Of a DNA stretch of 12,779 bases, positions 1-8,161 are shown one piece after another. Made by a program: the position numbers and the translations under genes. The first letter of the stretch is position 1, and every line of letters begins with the position of its first letter. Where the stretch lies: assembly GCA_030823965.1 (NCBI GenBank), contig JAVBYP010000255.1, positions 1 through 12,779 of the forward strand. Direction: 5' to 3'. This DNA comes from Sideroxydans sp. Its GTDB lineage: Bacteria > Pseudomonadota > Gammaproteobacteria > Burkholderiales > Gallionellaceae. The notes beneath the pieces are model-generated. The model did not search any database. It was not told the origin of the DNA and saw nothing but the letters and a program-made list of their open reading frames with translations.

Positions 1-717
1 CACGAGCGACGCAGTATAGAAGCGGACATGCAAGACACCGCTCTGACCGCACTAGAGACATTCAAGCCAGCAGATAGCTACTCGCTCACGCTGTTCAACG
101 AAGATTGGCACCAAGGAATCATCGGCATCCTCGCATCACGCATGAAGGACAAGTTCCATCGCCCCGTCATCGCATTCGCCCATTCTAAACATGGTGAACT
201 CAAAGGCTCTGGGCGCAGCATCGCTGGTCTGCACCTGCGTGATGCACTCGACTTAGTGTCGAAGCGACACCCCGACCTCATTTTGAAGTTCGGTGGTCAT
301 GCCATGGCGGCAGGACTCAGCATCCGCGAAAGTGACCTGAACGATTTTCGTATAGCCTTTGAAACAGTAGCGCAAGAACTGATAGACAAGGAAGCGCTGG
401 TAAAGACCATCGTGACCGATGGCAGGTTGATGGCAGATGAATTCACCCTCCCCATCGCCCGCACGTTGCAAAAACAAGTGTGGGGACAAGGTTTCCCAGA
501 ACCCTTATTTGAAGGTGAGTTCCGTGTTCTCAGCCAACGCATCGTCGGCGAGAAGCACCTAAAACTAAAGCTGGGAGCAGAGAGCGGTGACTTGGATGCG
601 ATCTATTTCTTTTCGATAGAACCTTTGCCTCAACATGTCCATGCTGTATTCAGTCTCAGCATCAACGAATACAATGGCAAGGAGAGTCTGCAACTCATCG
701 TACGTCAATGCACTTGA
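1..717 (+). CDS. recJ: RecJ single-stranded-DNA exonuclease, C-terminal part (5' end outside window)
   Basis: RecJ degrades single-stranded DNA 5' to 3' in recombinational repair and mismatch repair. The reading frame is open from base 1, and the residues before the first Met (HERRSIEAD) match the helix that precedes the second catalytic domain, so the gene begins before the window and 238 residues are visible. The DHHA1 domain covers about residues 30-115, with the family signature GGHAMAAG at 98-105 and the preceding GSGRS segment. The rest, to residue 238, fits the RecJ OB-fold domain that holds the DNA strand. The N-terminal DHH domain, with the metal-binding residues, is not in view. The TGA stop is 8 bp before the next ATG, so the downstream membrane protein gene is probably cotranscribed. 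Confidence 0.95.
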   Translation, partial: HERRSIEADMQDTALTALETFKPADSYSLTLFNEDWHQGIIGILASRMKDKFHRPVIAFAHSKHGELKGSGRSIAGLHLRDALDLVSKRHPDLILKFGGHAMAAGLSIRESDLNDFRIAFETVAQELIDKEALVKTIVTDGRLMADEFTLPIARTLQKQVWGQGFPEPLFEGEFRVLSQRIVGEKHLKLKLGAESGDLDAIYFFSIEPLPQHVHAVFSLSINEYNGKESLQLIVRQCT

Positions 718-725
718 GGTGAACT

Positions 726-1988
726 ATGGACATCAGTGGCATCCAAGGAAATGGCTTCGAATCACTCCCACAGTTCCTCACTAGTCTCGCCATCGGACTA
801 CTGATCGGTATGGAACGTGAGCGAAATCCCTCCGCCAAGGCCGGGCTGCGCACCTTCGCACTGGTCTCCATGTTGGGCACTCTGGTGGCGCTCATCGCGG
901 AAAAGATCGACTCCCCGTGGCTATTGGTCGTCGGTTTATTGTCTGTTGCTGCAATGATCATCGAGTCTTATCGTAATGTTCCCACCGAGAACAACGACCC
1001 TGGCACCACGACCGTCGCCGCTCTGCTCATCTGCTACCTGTTGGGGATCTTGGTCTGGCTAGGTTTCTCCAAGTTATCTGTGATACTGGCGATCGGCACT
1101 ACCACCCTGCTCTATTTCAAGCCAGAACTGCAAGGCATCAGTCAAAGACTGACGCGCAAAGACCTCGTTTCCATATTGCAATTCTCGATATTGAGTTTCG
1201 TGATCTTGCCCATCTTGCCCGATGAGAACTACGGCCCGTATGGCGCCTTCAATCCTTATCAAGGGTGGATGATGGTCGTGCTCATCTCTGGTTTGAGTTT
1301 GGCGGGATACGTCGCTTTGCGTATGACTGGGCAACGCTTCGGCGCTCCTCTCCTCGGATTCCTAGGAGGACTGGTTTCCAGCACCGCCACCACCTTGGTC
1401 TATGCAAAACACAGCAAACTCAACGACGGTATGTTGCGACTTTCTGCTGTCGTCATACTCATCGCCAGCCAAGTCGTATTGATTCGGCTTATGGTCGTCA
1501 GCGGTCTCGTTTCCCCAGGTATCCTCAAACAACTCGCGCCAGTGATGGCACTTGGCTTGCTGTTCGGTGTGATCGCTACCTTGTATAACTGGAAGCGCCT
1601 GAAGAACGAAGGGGAACTACCTATGCCAGAGACTTCCAATCCTACCGAGATCCACGCGGCTCTCGGTTTTGGACTTCTCTTTGTCATCGTACTTTTTTGC
1701 GCCGCATGGCTATCTGATATTGCGGGAAGTGGTGGCCTTTACATCGTCTCAGTCGTCGCTGGTCTAACCGATATAGATGCCATCGCGCTGTCAAGCTTGC
1801 GCTTGTTGAATATGGAAAAACTAAGTAGCGAACAAGCAGTCATCTCCATTGCATTGGCTTTCATCTCAAATATGACCTTCAAATTTGGACTAGCTTTCGC
1901 GATCGGCGGCATTGCGCTGGCAAGACATATCGCGATCGGCTTCATTGCCATCGTTTCTGGAGTAACAATAGGCCTTCTGCTCCTCTAA
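726..1988 (+). CDS. MgtC/DUF4010 family multi-pass inner-membrane protein
   Basis: A very hydrophobic 420-residue protein with roughly ten to twelve predicted membrane segments. The N-terminal part (about residues 15-135) resembles the MgtC/SapB domain: GLLIGMERE at 24-32 followed by GLRTFAL at 40-46 is the typical signature. The second part (about 150-410) looks like DUF4010, with LPILPDENYGPYGAFNP near 160-176 and a GGLVSSTATT segment near 214-223. MgtC proteins are linked to growth at low magnesium and in macrophages, but the role of the MgtC-DUF4010 fusion is not established, so transport or regulation of an ion is only a guess. The start is supported by GAGGTGA just upstream, which overlaps the recJ stop. 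The gene sits between recJ and prfB, which are often direct neighbours in related bacteria. Confidence 0.85.
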   Translation: MDISGIQGNGFESLPQFLTSLAIGLLIGMERERNPSAKAGLRTFALVSMLGTLVALIAEKIDSPWLLVVGLLSVAAMIIESYRNVPTENNDPGTTTVAALLICYLLGILVWLGFSKLSVILAIGTTTLLYFKPELQGISQRLTRKDLVSILQFSILSFVILPILPDENYGPYGAFNPYQGWMMVVLISGLSLAGYVALRMTGQRFGAPLLGFLGGLVSSTATTLVYAKHSKLNDGMLRLSAVVILIASQVVLIRLMVVSGLVSPGILKQLAPVMALGLLFGVIATLYNWKRLKNEGELPMPETSNPTEIHAALGFGLLFVIVLFCAAWLSDIAGSGGLYIVSVVAGLTDIDAIALSSLRLLNMEKLSSEQAVISIALAFISNMTFKFGLAFAIGGIALARHIAIGFIAIVSGVTIGLLLL

Positions 1989-2018
1989 CTCGGACTGCGA
2001 ATCAAACCGCTTGGAGTG

Positions 2019-2024
2019 TATAAT
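2019..2024 (+). promoter_or_regulatory. Probable sigma-70 -10 box upstream of prfB
   Basis: A perfect TATAAT lies 34 bp before the prfB ATG, in the 70-bp gap after the membrane protein gene. The preceding bases are GTG, so it is not a canonical extended -10, and the best-spaced -35 (TGCGAA, 1996-2001) is weak. It probably starts the prfB-lysS-regulator transcript, with readthrough from recJ still possible. The rest of the gap shows no hairpin followed by a T-run. Confidence 0.5.
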
Positions 2025-2058
2025 CTCGGCCTTTCCAGCAGCTTAAAGAAGACAGAAC

Positions 2059-3163
2059 ATGGAAGCCGAACAACTCAACGCCCTCACCAACAAGATCCAA
2101 GATCTGAACACTCGAAACCTCGAACTTCGGAGGTATCTTTGACTACGATGGCAAGCAAGACCGTCTAGCCGAAGTCAACCAACTCGCCGAAGACCCAGCC
2201 ATCTGGAACGACGCGAAACGCGCGCAGGAATTGGGGCGCGAACGTAAATCATTGGAGGACGTGGTGCTCGGCCTCAGTGCGATCACGCAGGAACTGATCG
2301 ATGCTGCCGAACTATTCGAGATGGCACAGGCCGAGAATGACGATGACAGCCTGTTGAGCATCGCCAACGACGTACAAGACATCGAACAGCGCGTCGCCGC
2401 GCTCGAATTCCGCCGCATGTTCGCCAATCCGGCCGACCCCAACAATTGCTTCATCGACATCCAAGCTGGTGCAGGCGGTACCGAGGCCTGCGACTGGGCC
2501 TCGATCCTGTTGCGCCAATATCTCAAGTACTGTGAACGCAAAGGTTTCAAGGTAGAAGTGCTGGAAGAGACTGGGGGCGATGTCGCTGGCATCCGCAGCG
2601 CCTCACTCAAGGTGGAAGGCGAATATGCCTATGGCCATCTGCGCACCGAGACCGGCGTGCACCGCCTTGTGCGCAAGTCACCCTTCGATTCCTCCGGTGG
2701 TCGCCACACCTCTTTCGCCAGTCTGTTCGTCTATCCCGAAGTGGACGACTCCATCGAGGTAGAGATCAACCCCGCCGACCTGCGTGTGGATACCTTCCGT
2801 GCCTCCGGTGCCGGCGGTCAGCACATCAACAAGACCGACTCCGCGATCCGCATCACACACATCCCGACCGGTATCGTGGTGCAGTGCCAGAACGACCGCT
2901 CGCAACACAAGAACCGCGCGGAAGCCATGTCCATGCTGAAATCGCGCATGTATGAGGCCGAACTGCGCAAGCGCCAGGCCGAACAGCAAAAGTTGGAGGA
3001 CACCAAATCCGACGTGGGCTGGGGTCACCAGATCCGCAGCTACGTGCTGGACCAGAGCCGCATCAAAGACCTGCGCACCAACGTCGAGATATCCAACACC
3101 CAAAAGGTGCTGGATGGTGACCTTGACCCTTTCATCGAAGCCAGTTTGAAACAAGGCGTTTAA
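2059..3163 (+). CDS. prfB: Peptide chain release factor 2 (RF2), expressed through programmed +1 frameshift
   Basis: RF2 reads UAA and UGA stop codons in the ribosomal A site and triggers hydrolysis of peptidyl-tRNA. The gene is in two frames: 27 codons from ATG 2059 to CTT 2137-2139, an in-frame TGA at 2140-2142, then the +1 frame from GAC 2141 to TAA 3161-3163, giving 367 residues (E. coli RF2 has 365). The codon-recognition tripeptide SPF is at 207-209 and the catalytic GGQ at 252-254. The residue equivalent to E. coli 246 is Ala (248 here), the form found in most bacteria and not the Thr of E. coli K-12. A call that starts at GTG/ATG-like codons inside the long frame (for example 2231) would lose the first 57 residues and is wrong. 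lysS follows after 15 bp, as in the classic prfB-lysS operon. Confidence 0.97.
2128..2143 (+). promoter_or_regulatory. RF2 programmed +1 frameshift signal
   Basis: The bases read CGG AGG TAT CTT TGA C in the upstream frame. GGAGG is a perfect Shine-Dalgarno core placed 3 nt before the slippery CTT codon, followed by the in-frame TGA stop and a C, the weak termination context used by prfB genes. The usual element is AGGGGG; here it is CGGAGG. When RF2 is scarce, the ribosome pauses at UGA, the CTT-decoding tRNA slips one base onto TTT, and full-length RF2 is made. This is autoregulation known for the family, and every required element is visible here. Confidence 0.95.
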
Positions 3164-3178
3164 CTTTAGAGAAACATC

Positions 3179-4681
3179 ATGACTACTGAACAGAATCTTC
3201 CCGCAGTTGATGAAAACCAGATCGTTGCAGAGCGTCGCGCCAAACTAAAGGCCATCCGCGACAAGGGTGTCGCTTTCCCTAACGACTTCAAGCGCGAACA
3301 TCTGTCTGACGATTTGCATAAGTTGTACGGCCATCTGACGCACGATGAATTGGAAGCCAATCCGATTCACGTGTCCGTTGCAGGTCGTATGATGTTGAAG
3401 CGCGTGATGGGTAAAGCCAGCTTCGCAACCGTGCAGGACATGAGTGGACGTATCCAACTGTTCTTGAGCAACGACAACATCGGCGAAACAGTTCATGGCG
3501 AATTCAAGCACTATGACTTGGGCGATATCCTCGGAGCAGTCGGCGTGCTGTTCAGAACCAAGACCAATGAATTGTCGGTGCGCGTCACACAGATCCGTCT
3601 GCTGACCAAATCTTTGCGCCCTCTGCCTGAGAAGTTCCACGGCTTGACCGACCAAGAGCAGAAGTATCGCCAGCGCTATCTCGACCTCATCACCAATGAC
3701 GATTCGCGCAAGGTCTTCCTCGCACGCACCAAGATCATTCAGGCGATACGCGAGTTCTTCATTCGCCACGGCTACCTAGAAGTCGAGACACCGATGATGC
3801 ACCCTATCCCCGGTGGCGCTTCGGCCAAGCCATTCGAGACGCACCACAATGCGCTGGATATGAAGATGTATCTGCGCATCGCACCTGAGCTGTATTTGAA
3901 ACGTCTGGTCGTGGGTGGGTTCGAGAAGGTGTTCGAGGTCAATCGTAACTTCCGCAACGAGGGAGTCTCAACTCGCCACAATCCCGAGTTCACCATGATC
4001 GAGTTCTACGAAGCCTATCGTGATTACAAATACCTGATGGGATTCACGGAGAAATTGTTTGCTGAAGTGGCACTCAAGGTTCTCGGCACGACCGTCATCA
4101 GCTATCAAGGTCAAGAGCTCGACTTGGGCAAACCTTTCCATCGCTTGACGATGGTACAAGCTATCCAAAAATATCACCCACAATTCACTGATGCGCAACT
4201 GAATGACCGCACCTTCTTGGTCAATCAACTAAAAGACTTGAAAGCCAAGTACAACCCTAAGGATGCGGTGGGCGGCTTGCAGTTATCACTGTTTGAAGAG
4301 ATGGCGGAATCGCATCTGTTCGAGCCCACGTTCATCATCGACTATCCTGTGGAGGTTTCTCCGCTAGCACGTAGCAGTGACGCGAATCCCGAGATCACCG
4401 AGCGCTTCGAGTTGTTCATCGTTGGCCGCGAGATCGCCAATGGCTTCTCCGAATTGAACGATGCTGAAGACCAAGAAGCACGCTTCGATGCACAAGTCGC
4501 CGCGAAGGATGCTGGCGACGAAGAAGCGATGTTCAAAGACAGCGCTTTCGTGCGAGCGCTGGAATACGGATTACCTCCAACCGCAGGTCAAGGTATCGGT
4601 ATCGATCGTCTCGTGATGTTGCTCACCGATAGTGCCAACATCCGCGATGTGATCTTGTTCCCGCACATGCGTCCTGAATGA
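3179..4681 (+). CDS. lysS: Lysine--tRNA ligase, class II
   Basis: LysRS joins lysine to tRNA-Lys in the cytoplasm. The 500-residue length is close to E. coli LysS (505). An N-terminal OB-fold anticodon-binding domain (about 55-170) precedes the class II catalytic core. Motif 1 starts at about 198 ([16 protein letters not shown]), motif 2 at 258-280 ([19 protein letters not shown], with the ATP-contacting Arg), and motif 3 at about 472 ([10 protein letters not shown] followed by the LFPHMRP end). The ATG is 15 bp after the prfB stop, behind a weak GAGAAA ribosome site. The stop codon overlaps the next start as ATGA (4678-4681). Nothing in the sequence looks broken or unusual. Confidence 0.97.
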   Translation: MTTEQNLPAVDENQIVAERRAKLKAIRDKGVAFPNDFKREHLSDDLHKLYGHLTHDELEANPIHVSVAGRMMLKRVMGKASFATVQDMSGRIQLFLSNDNIGETVHGEFKHYDLGDILGAVGVLFRTKTNELSVRVTQIRLLTKSLRPLPEKFHGLTDQEQKYRQRYLDLITNDDSRKVFLARTKIIQAIREFFIRHGYLEVETPMMHPIPGGASAKPFETHHNALDMKMYLRIAPELYLKRLVVGGFEKVFEVNRNFRNEGVSTRHNPEFTMIEFYEAYRDYKYLMGFTEKLFAEVALKVLGTTVISYQGQELDLGKPFHRLTMVQAIQKYHPQFTDAQLNDRTFLVNQLKDLKAKYNPKDAVGGLQLSLFEEMAESHLFEPTFIIDYPVEVSPLARSSDANPEITERFELFIVGREIANGFSELNDAEDQEARFDAQVAAKDAGDEEAMFKDSAFVRALEYGLPPTAGQGIGIDRLVMLLTDSANIRDVILFPHMRPE

Positions 4682-5349
4682 TCGTGCTGAACAGCGACAC
4701 ACGCCTTCGACTGCTACAACACTATCCGATGCTGGCTGAACTGCCAGCGTCTAAGTTGGATGAGTTGCTAGCACAAGCGATGGTGATGTCGCTACCTTCT
4801 GGCACGACCGTATTCGATGAGAACCAAGCCTGTCAGGGATTCCCGCTGATCTTGTCGGGCAGTCTGCGCGTCATCAAAGCGGCTGCGAACGGACGGGAGT
4901 TGCAGCTCTATCGTGTCATTCCGGGTGAAAGTTGCATTCTGACTAGCAGTTGTCTGTTGGGTCATACACGCTATCAAGCAAGAGGGATTTGCGAAGCCGA
5001 TGTCGAGATGCTGTTGTTGCCTGCCAGTGCATTTCATGTCTTGCTCGAAAGCCAATCCAGTTTCCGCACTTATGTGTTCCACCTTTTCTCAGATCGACTC
5101 ACCGACCTGATGCAACTGGTCTCCGCAGTCGCGTTCCAAAAGCTGGATCAACGTCTTGCAGCCCTGCTCCTCACCAAACAAAACCCTATCCGTTTGACGC
5201 ATCAAGCGTTAGCTGATGAACTTGGCAGTGCGCGCGAGATGGTGAGTCGTCTGCTGAAGGGATTCGCAGATCAGGGATGGTTGCTACTAGGACGCGAACA
5301 CATCGAGATAATCGATAAATCTGCTCTCGCCAAGCTTGCAGCCAATTGA
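4678..5349 (+). CDS. Crp/Fnr family transcriptional regulator, translationally coupled to lysS
   Basis: A 223-residue cytoplasmic regulator. An N-terminal cyclic-nucleotide-binding-like beta-roll (about 20-135) is followed by a dimer helix (about 135-165) and a winged helix near the C-terminus, with [24 protein letters not shown] as the recognition part (about 172-195). Fnr's N-terminal iron-sulfur cysteine cluster is absent. Cysteines do occur at 52, 86, 92 and 105 inside the sensor domain ([14 protein letters not shown] at 82-95), a pattern I recall from a group of uncharacterised proteobacterial Crp/Fnr proteins. The phosphate-binding signature expected for cAMP is not evident, so the effector is unknown; redox or metal sensing through the cysteines is inference. 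The ATG overlaps the lysS stop by 4 bp and has no clear Shine-Dalgarno, so translation probably depends on ribosomes finishing lysS. The gene ends one base from the stop of the converging kinase gene. Confidence 0.88.
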   Translation: MIVLNSDTRLRLLQHYPMLAELPASKLDELLAQAMVMSLPSGTTVFDENQACQGFPLILSGSLRVIKAAANGRELQLYRVIPGESCILTSSCLLGHTRYQARGICEADVEMLLLPASAFHVLLESQSSFRTYVFHLFSDRLTDLMQLVSAVAFQKLDQRLAALLLTKQNPIRLTHQALADELGSAREMVSRLLKGFADQGWLLLGREHIEIIDKSALAKLAAN

Positions 5350-5350
5350 A

Positions 5351-7255
5351 CTAGCCCGCCTTCTTCTTCAACACAAATGACAGCATCGATCGAAGCTTAG
5401 CAGGCCTGACTGGCTTGTGTAGCAGGTGATGTCCCTTAGCTACGACCACTTGTAGCACCTCCGGTGAAGTATCCCCACTGATCAAGATGAATGCGGGTTT
5501 TATCTCGCAATGAGTGTCGATGCAATTGGCCAATTCCAAACCGTTACCATCAGGTAATCGATAGTCGCACACGACCAGATCAAAACAAGCATCCGTCGCT
5601 AACTTTCTTACTTCAGCCAAACTGCCAGCCACTTGAATTTTACATCCCCAAGAGGCGAACAAACCTGAAGTACTTTTGCGAACCAACTCATCGTCATCCA
5701 CCACCAAAACGTTCAGCCCTGCATACTCATTAGAGAGAGCGCCAGATGCGGTTCTAACTATAGACCCCTCTGCCAACAGCTCGTGCACGTTGGGCACTCG
5801 AGGAACTTCGATGGCGAAGGTGGAGCCACGCTGCGGCGCAGATCTGAGCGTGACAGAATGTCCCAATAGTTTTGATAAGCGGTTTACGATAGCCAAGCCC
5901 AAGCCCAACCCCTTGCTTCGATCGCGGGCCTTGTTAGTCAACTGGACGAATTCTTTGAATATGTTCTGTTGCTCTTCAAGTGGTATACCCGGCCCGTTAT
6001 CTCTGACCTCGATTCGTATGTGTTCCCCACTCTTGCGGCACGCCACCATGACGATGCCATCCTGTTCAACATAACGGATGGCATTGCTGATCAAGTTGAT
6101 CAAGATGCGCTCAAGCAAGATGGGATCACTCACCACGGTCGCTTCGATGGGGTGGACTCTGAATGTGATGGAACGTTTTAAGGCGATCGATGAGAAATCT
6201 TGGGCCAATCTATGTAACAAAACATCAATCGCGAACTCTTGTTCTTGAGGCACGATGACACCGGCATCTAGTTTTGAGATATCCAACAACGAATCCAGAA
6301 GCCCTGACATCGCCTCCACTGACTCCTCGACCTTCTCTACGATCTTTCTTTGTTCTGGAGTGTCGATCCGATTGCTCAACTCTCCCATGAACAAGCCCAT
6401 CGCATGCATAGGCTGGCGCAGATCATGGCTGGCAGCAGCAAGAAAACGGGTCTTCTCGAAATTGGCTCTTTCCGCTTCTTCTTTTTTCTCACGCATCTCT
6501 TTTGTCGCTTCATCGATGCGTTGTTGAAATGTCTCTCGCTGAATATCTAGCTGCTGAACCATCTCATTGATGCCCTGCGCAAGCTCGTTCAATTCTTGCA
6601 CGCGCGTCTCTCCGATACGAGTATCCAAATGCCCGGCACCGATCTGTTTCACTGCAGTACGAATGCCCATGATGGGGAGAGTGATGCGGCGCGAGACGCG
6701 TAGCGCAACGAACACCGCAAATCCCATCACTAAGATAGTGAGTAGGATGTTCAGCATCAACATCTGCGATTTCTCGTACTTGAGCCTACCTTTACTCATC
6801 ACGAGGATGACGGATCCCAAAGGCTTACTCATCGACTTCTCTACACCAAGCGAATCATCCAACTGGATCTGCGTTGCAATGATTGGTTGTTGCAGGCTCA
6901 ATATCCGGTGATTATCAACCCCTTCATTCCGCTTGATGATCGCGTTGTAATCATTTGAATTCCCTGAACCAGCCAAGTAGTTACCTGATGCATCCAAGAC
7001 GACGACCGCGTTCACATCAGGTTGTGAAAGCGCGACATCGACCTGCTGTTGCAGCAGGCTCAAGTTGCCCGAGAAGACTGCATATTCACTGGATGATGCA
7101 AGTTGGCGCACGATCAACTTCGCTCTATCGAACAGTGCGCGATCCATCTCGCCGATGCGGGTATAGATGTAATACCCCTCTAGCAATACAGAAAAGATCA
7201 ACACCGGGATCAAGGCGACCATGAGCGCCTGATTCTCTATTCCTTGCTTTCTCAT
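5351..7255 (-). CDS. Membrane-bound hybrid sensor histidine kinase with C-terminal receiver domain
   Basis: A 634-residue inner-membrane signalling protein. Order: TM1 (about 11-31), a periplasmic sensor region of about 130 residues (32-164, possibly of the sCache/CHASE8 kind, tentative), TM2 (165-187), HAMP (about 184-238), a charged coiled coil (238-268), HisKA with H-box FLAAASHDLRQPMHAM and phosphoacceptor His277, then HATPase_c with N-box Asn387/Asn391, G1 DNGPG at 419-423 and G2 GLGLGL at 449-454. The receiver domain starts near 515 with acidic Asp520-522, phosphoacceptor Asp564, Ser593 and Lys614. All catalytic residues are present, so it should autophosphorylate and pass phosphate to its own receiver. 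It has no DNA-binding or enzymatic output domain, and no other response regulator gene is next to it. The start overlaps the stop of the binding-protein gene by 4 bp and has an AGGAGG ribosome site. The ligand is probably delivered by that binding protein (inference). Confidence 0.93.
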   Translation of the reverse strand: MRKQGIENQALMVALIPVLIFSVLLEGYYIYTRIGEMDRALFDRAKLIVRQLASSSEYAVFSGNLSLLQQQVDVALSQPDVNAVVVLDASGNYLAGSGNSNDYNAIIKRNEGVDNHRILSLQQPIIATQIQLDDSLGVEKSMSKPLGSVILVMSKGRLKYEKSQMLMLNILLTILVMGFAVFVALRVSRRITLPIMGIRTAVKQIGAGHLDTRIGETRVQELNELAQGINEMVQQLDIQRETFQQRIDEATKEMREKKEEAERANFEKTRFLAAASHDLRQPMHAMGLFMGELSNRIDTPEQRKIVEKVEESVEAMSGLLDSLLDISKLDAGVIVPQEQEFAIDVLLHRLAQDFSSIALKRSITFRVHPIEATVVSDPILLERILINLISNAIRYVEQDGIVMVACRKSGEHIRIEVRDNGPGIPLEEQQNIFKEFVQLTNKARDRSKGLGLGLAIVNRLSKLLGHSVTLRSAPQRGSTFAIEVPRVPNVHELLAEGSIVRTASGALSNEYAGLNVLVVDDDELVRKSTSGLFASWGCKIQVAGSLAEVRKLATDACFDLVVCDYRLPDGNGLELANCIDTHCEIKPAFILISGDTSPEVLQVVVAKGHHLLHKPVRPAKLRSMLSFVLKKKAG

Positions 7256-8136
7256 TGATGCCTCCTGACTTCCACGCGCAGTTGAACTGCGTCTTTGACT
7301 GGCACACCAAGCGAGCGAGCCACTTGCGTGTTGACCGATATCTCGAATTCTTTAGTGTATTGCGGCGCAGGCAATCTGCCCGTTTCAGCAAATTCTTCTA
7401 TCGCCTCTGCGGCTTGATATGCGATCTGTTGGGGTGTGCTATAGATTGCGCACAGTGCACCTGCACGAACATAGTTTGCAGAGAGACCAACCATAGGTAC
7501 TTGAGCGCGGTACGTCTCTAATAGGATGTTGCGTATGGTGTCCGAACGATAGACTTTGTTATCCGGCAACACCAACAAGACATCACTTTCCTGCAACAGA
7601 GCTGATAAAGCTCCTGCTAGGGGATGCTGCTTATTCACTTGTTGTTCGTGCAAATTTAAGTGTTTTATCCCCGCCAACTTTCTCAAGCTATCGAGTTCGG
7701 TTGGTAGAGTGTCGTACAGCACACCAATGGAAGTAGCGTTAGGTAGTAGCGATGCGATCAAAGCCAATTGCCGCTGCACCGGCTGATCCATGAAGATAGC
7801 GGAATAACTTGATGATGGAACTCGCCTCAGCTTCTCGAAACCAGCTCGCGGAAGCAAGACATTGAGGGTGGGTTTGCCTCTTAAGGAAAGAACCTCGGCT
7901 GCTTTCATTCCCACAGCCACATATAGATCAGCGTCGGCTAAATCTTCACCAACGCTGATCACACTCAGTTCAAATTCCTTAGCTAGCGTACTTCTTATCT
8001 CGCTCCCCAGCTCTTGATAAGCAGCCGTGTTATCGCTCAGGACAAGTGTGATGCGCGTAGGATTAGCATGCACCGATGTTTGGCACACGAAAAATATCAC
8101 TAGGGCAGCAAAGGATTGCCGACTAGTGAAAGCCAA
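7252..8136 (-). CDS. Periplasmic ABC-type substrate-binding protein (COG2984/PF04392-like)
   Basis: A 294-residue exported protein of the type I periplasmic-binding fold, close to the ABC_sub_bind family (PF04392, the TrpX-like group). The N-terminus, with hydrophobic stretch SFAALVIFFVCQTSVHA, looks like a signal peptide cleaved after Ala24; Cys18 does not sit in a lipobox. The conserved C-terminal half contains YVRAGALCAIYSTPQQIAYQAAEAIEE and the family-typical FEISVNTQVARSLGVPV. No ATG lies before residue 74 and the upstream frame, although open, offers only TTG at 8136; the TTG start is the best available but its ribosome site is poor, so the exact start is uncertain. No permease or ATPase gene is nearby. 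Overlap with the kinase start suggests it works as the kinase's ligand receptor (compare TorT/TorS or LuxP/LuxQ), which is inference. Confidence 0.85.
   Translation of the reverse strand: MAFTSRQSFAALVIFFVCQTSVHANPTRITLVLSDNTAAYQELGSEIRSTLAKEFELSVISVGEDLADADLYVAVGMKAAEVLSLRGKPTLNVLLPRAGFEKLRRVPSSSYSAIFMDQPVQRQLALIASLLPNATSIGVLYDTLPTELDSLRKLAGIKHLNLHEQQVNKQHPLAGALSALLQESDVLLVLPDNKVYRSDTIRNILLETYRAQVPMVGLSANYVRAGALCAIYSTPQQIAYQAAEAIEEFAETGRLPAPQYTKEFEISVNTQVARSLGVPVKDAVQLRVEVRRHQ
7261..7266 (-). promoter_or_regulatory. Strong ribosome binding site of the hybrid kinase
   Basis: A perfect AGGAGG lies 5 nt before the kinase ATG (7255-7253), inside the last codons of the binding-protein gene. It fixes the kinase start and shows that the kinase can be translated efficiently despite the 4-bp overlap. 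Confidence 0.8.
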
Positions 8137-8161
8137 CGCTAGGCAAAAACGCGATGCCCAG

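Noticed and set aside
2059..2142. prfB as a pseudogene or sequencing error because of the in-frame TGA.
   Set aside because: The TGA sits exactly in the conserved RF2 recoding signal, and both frames encode continuous RF2 sequence.
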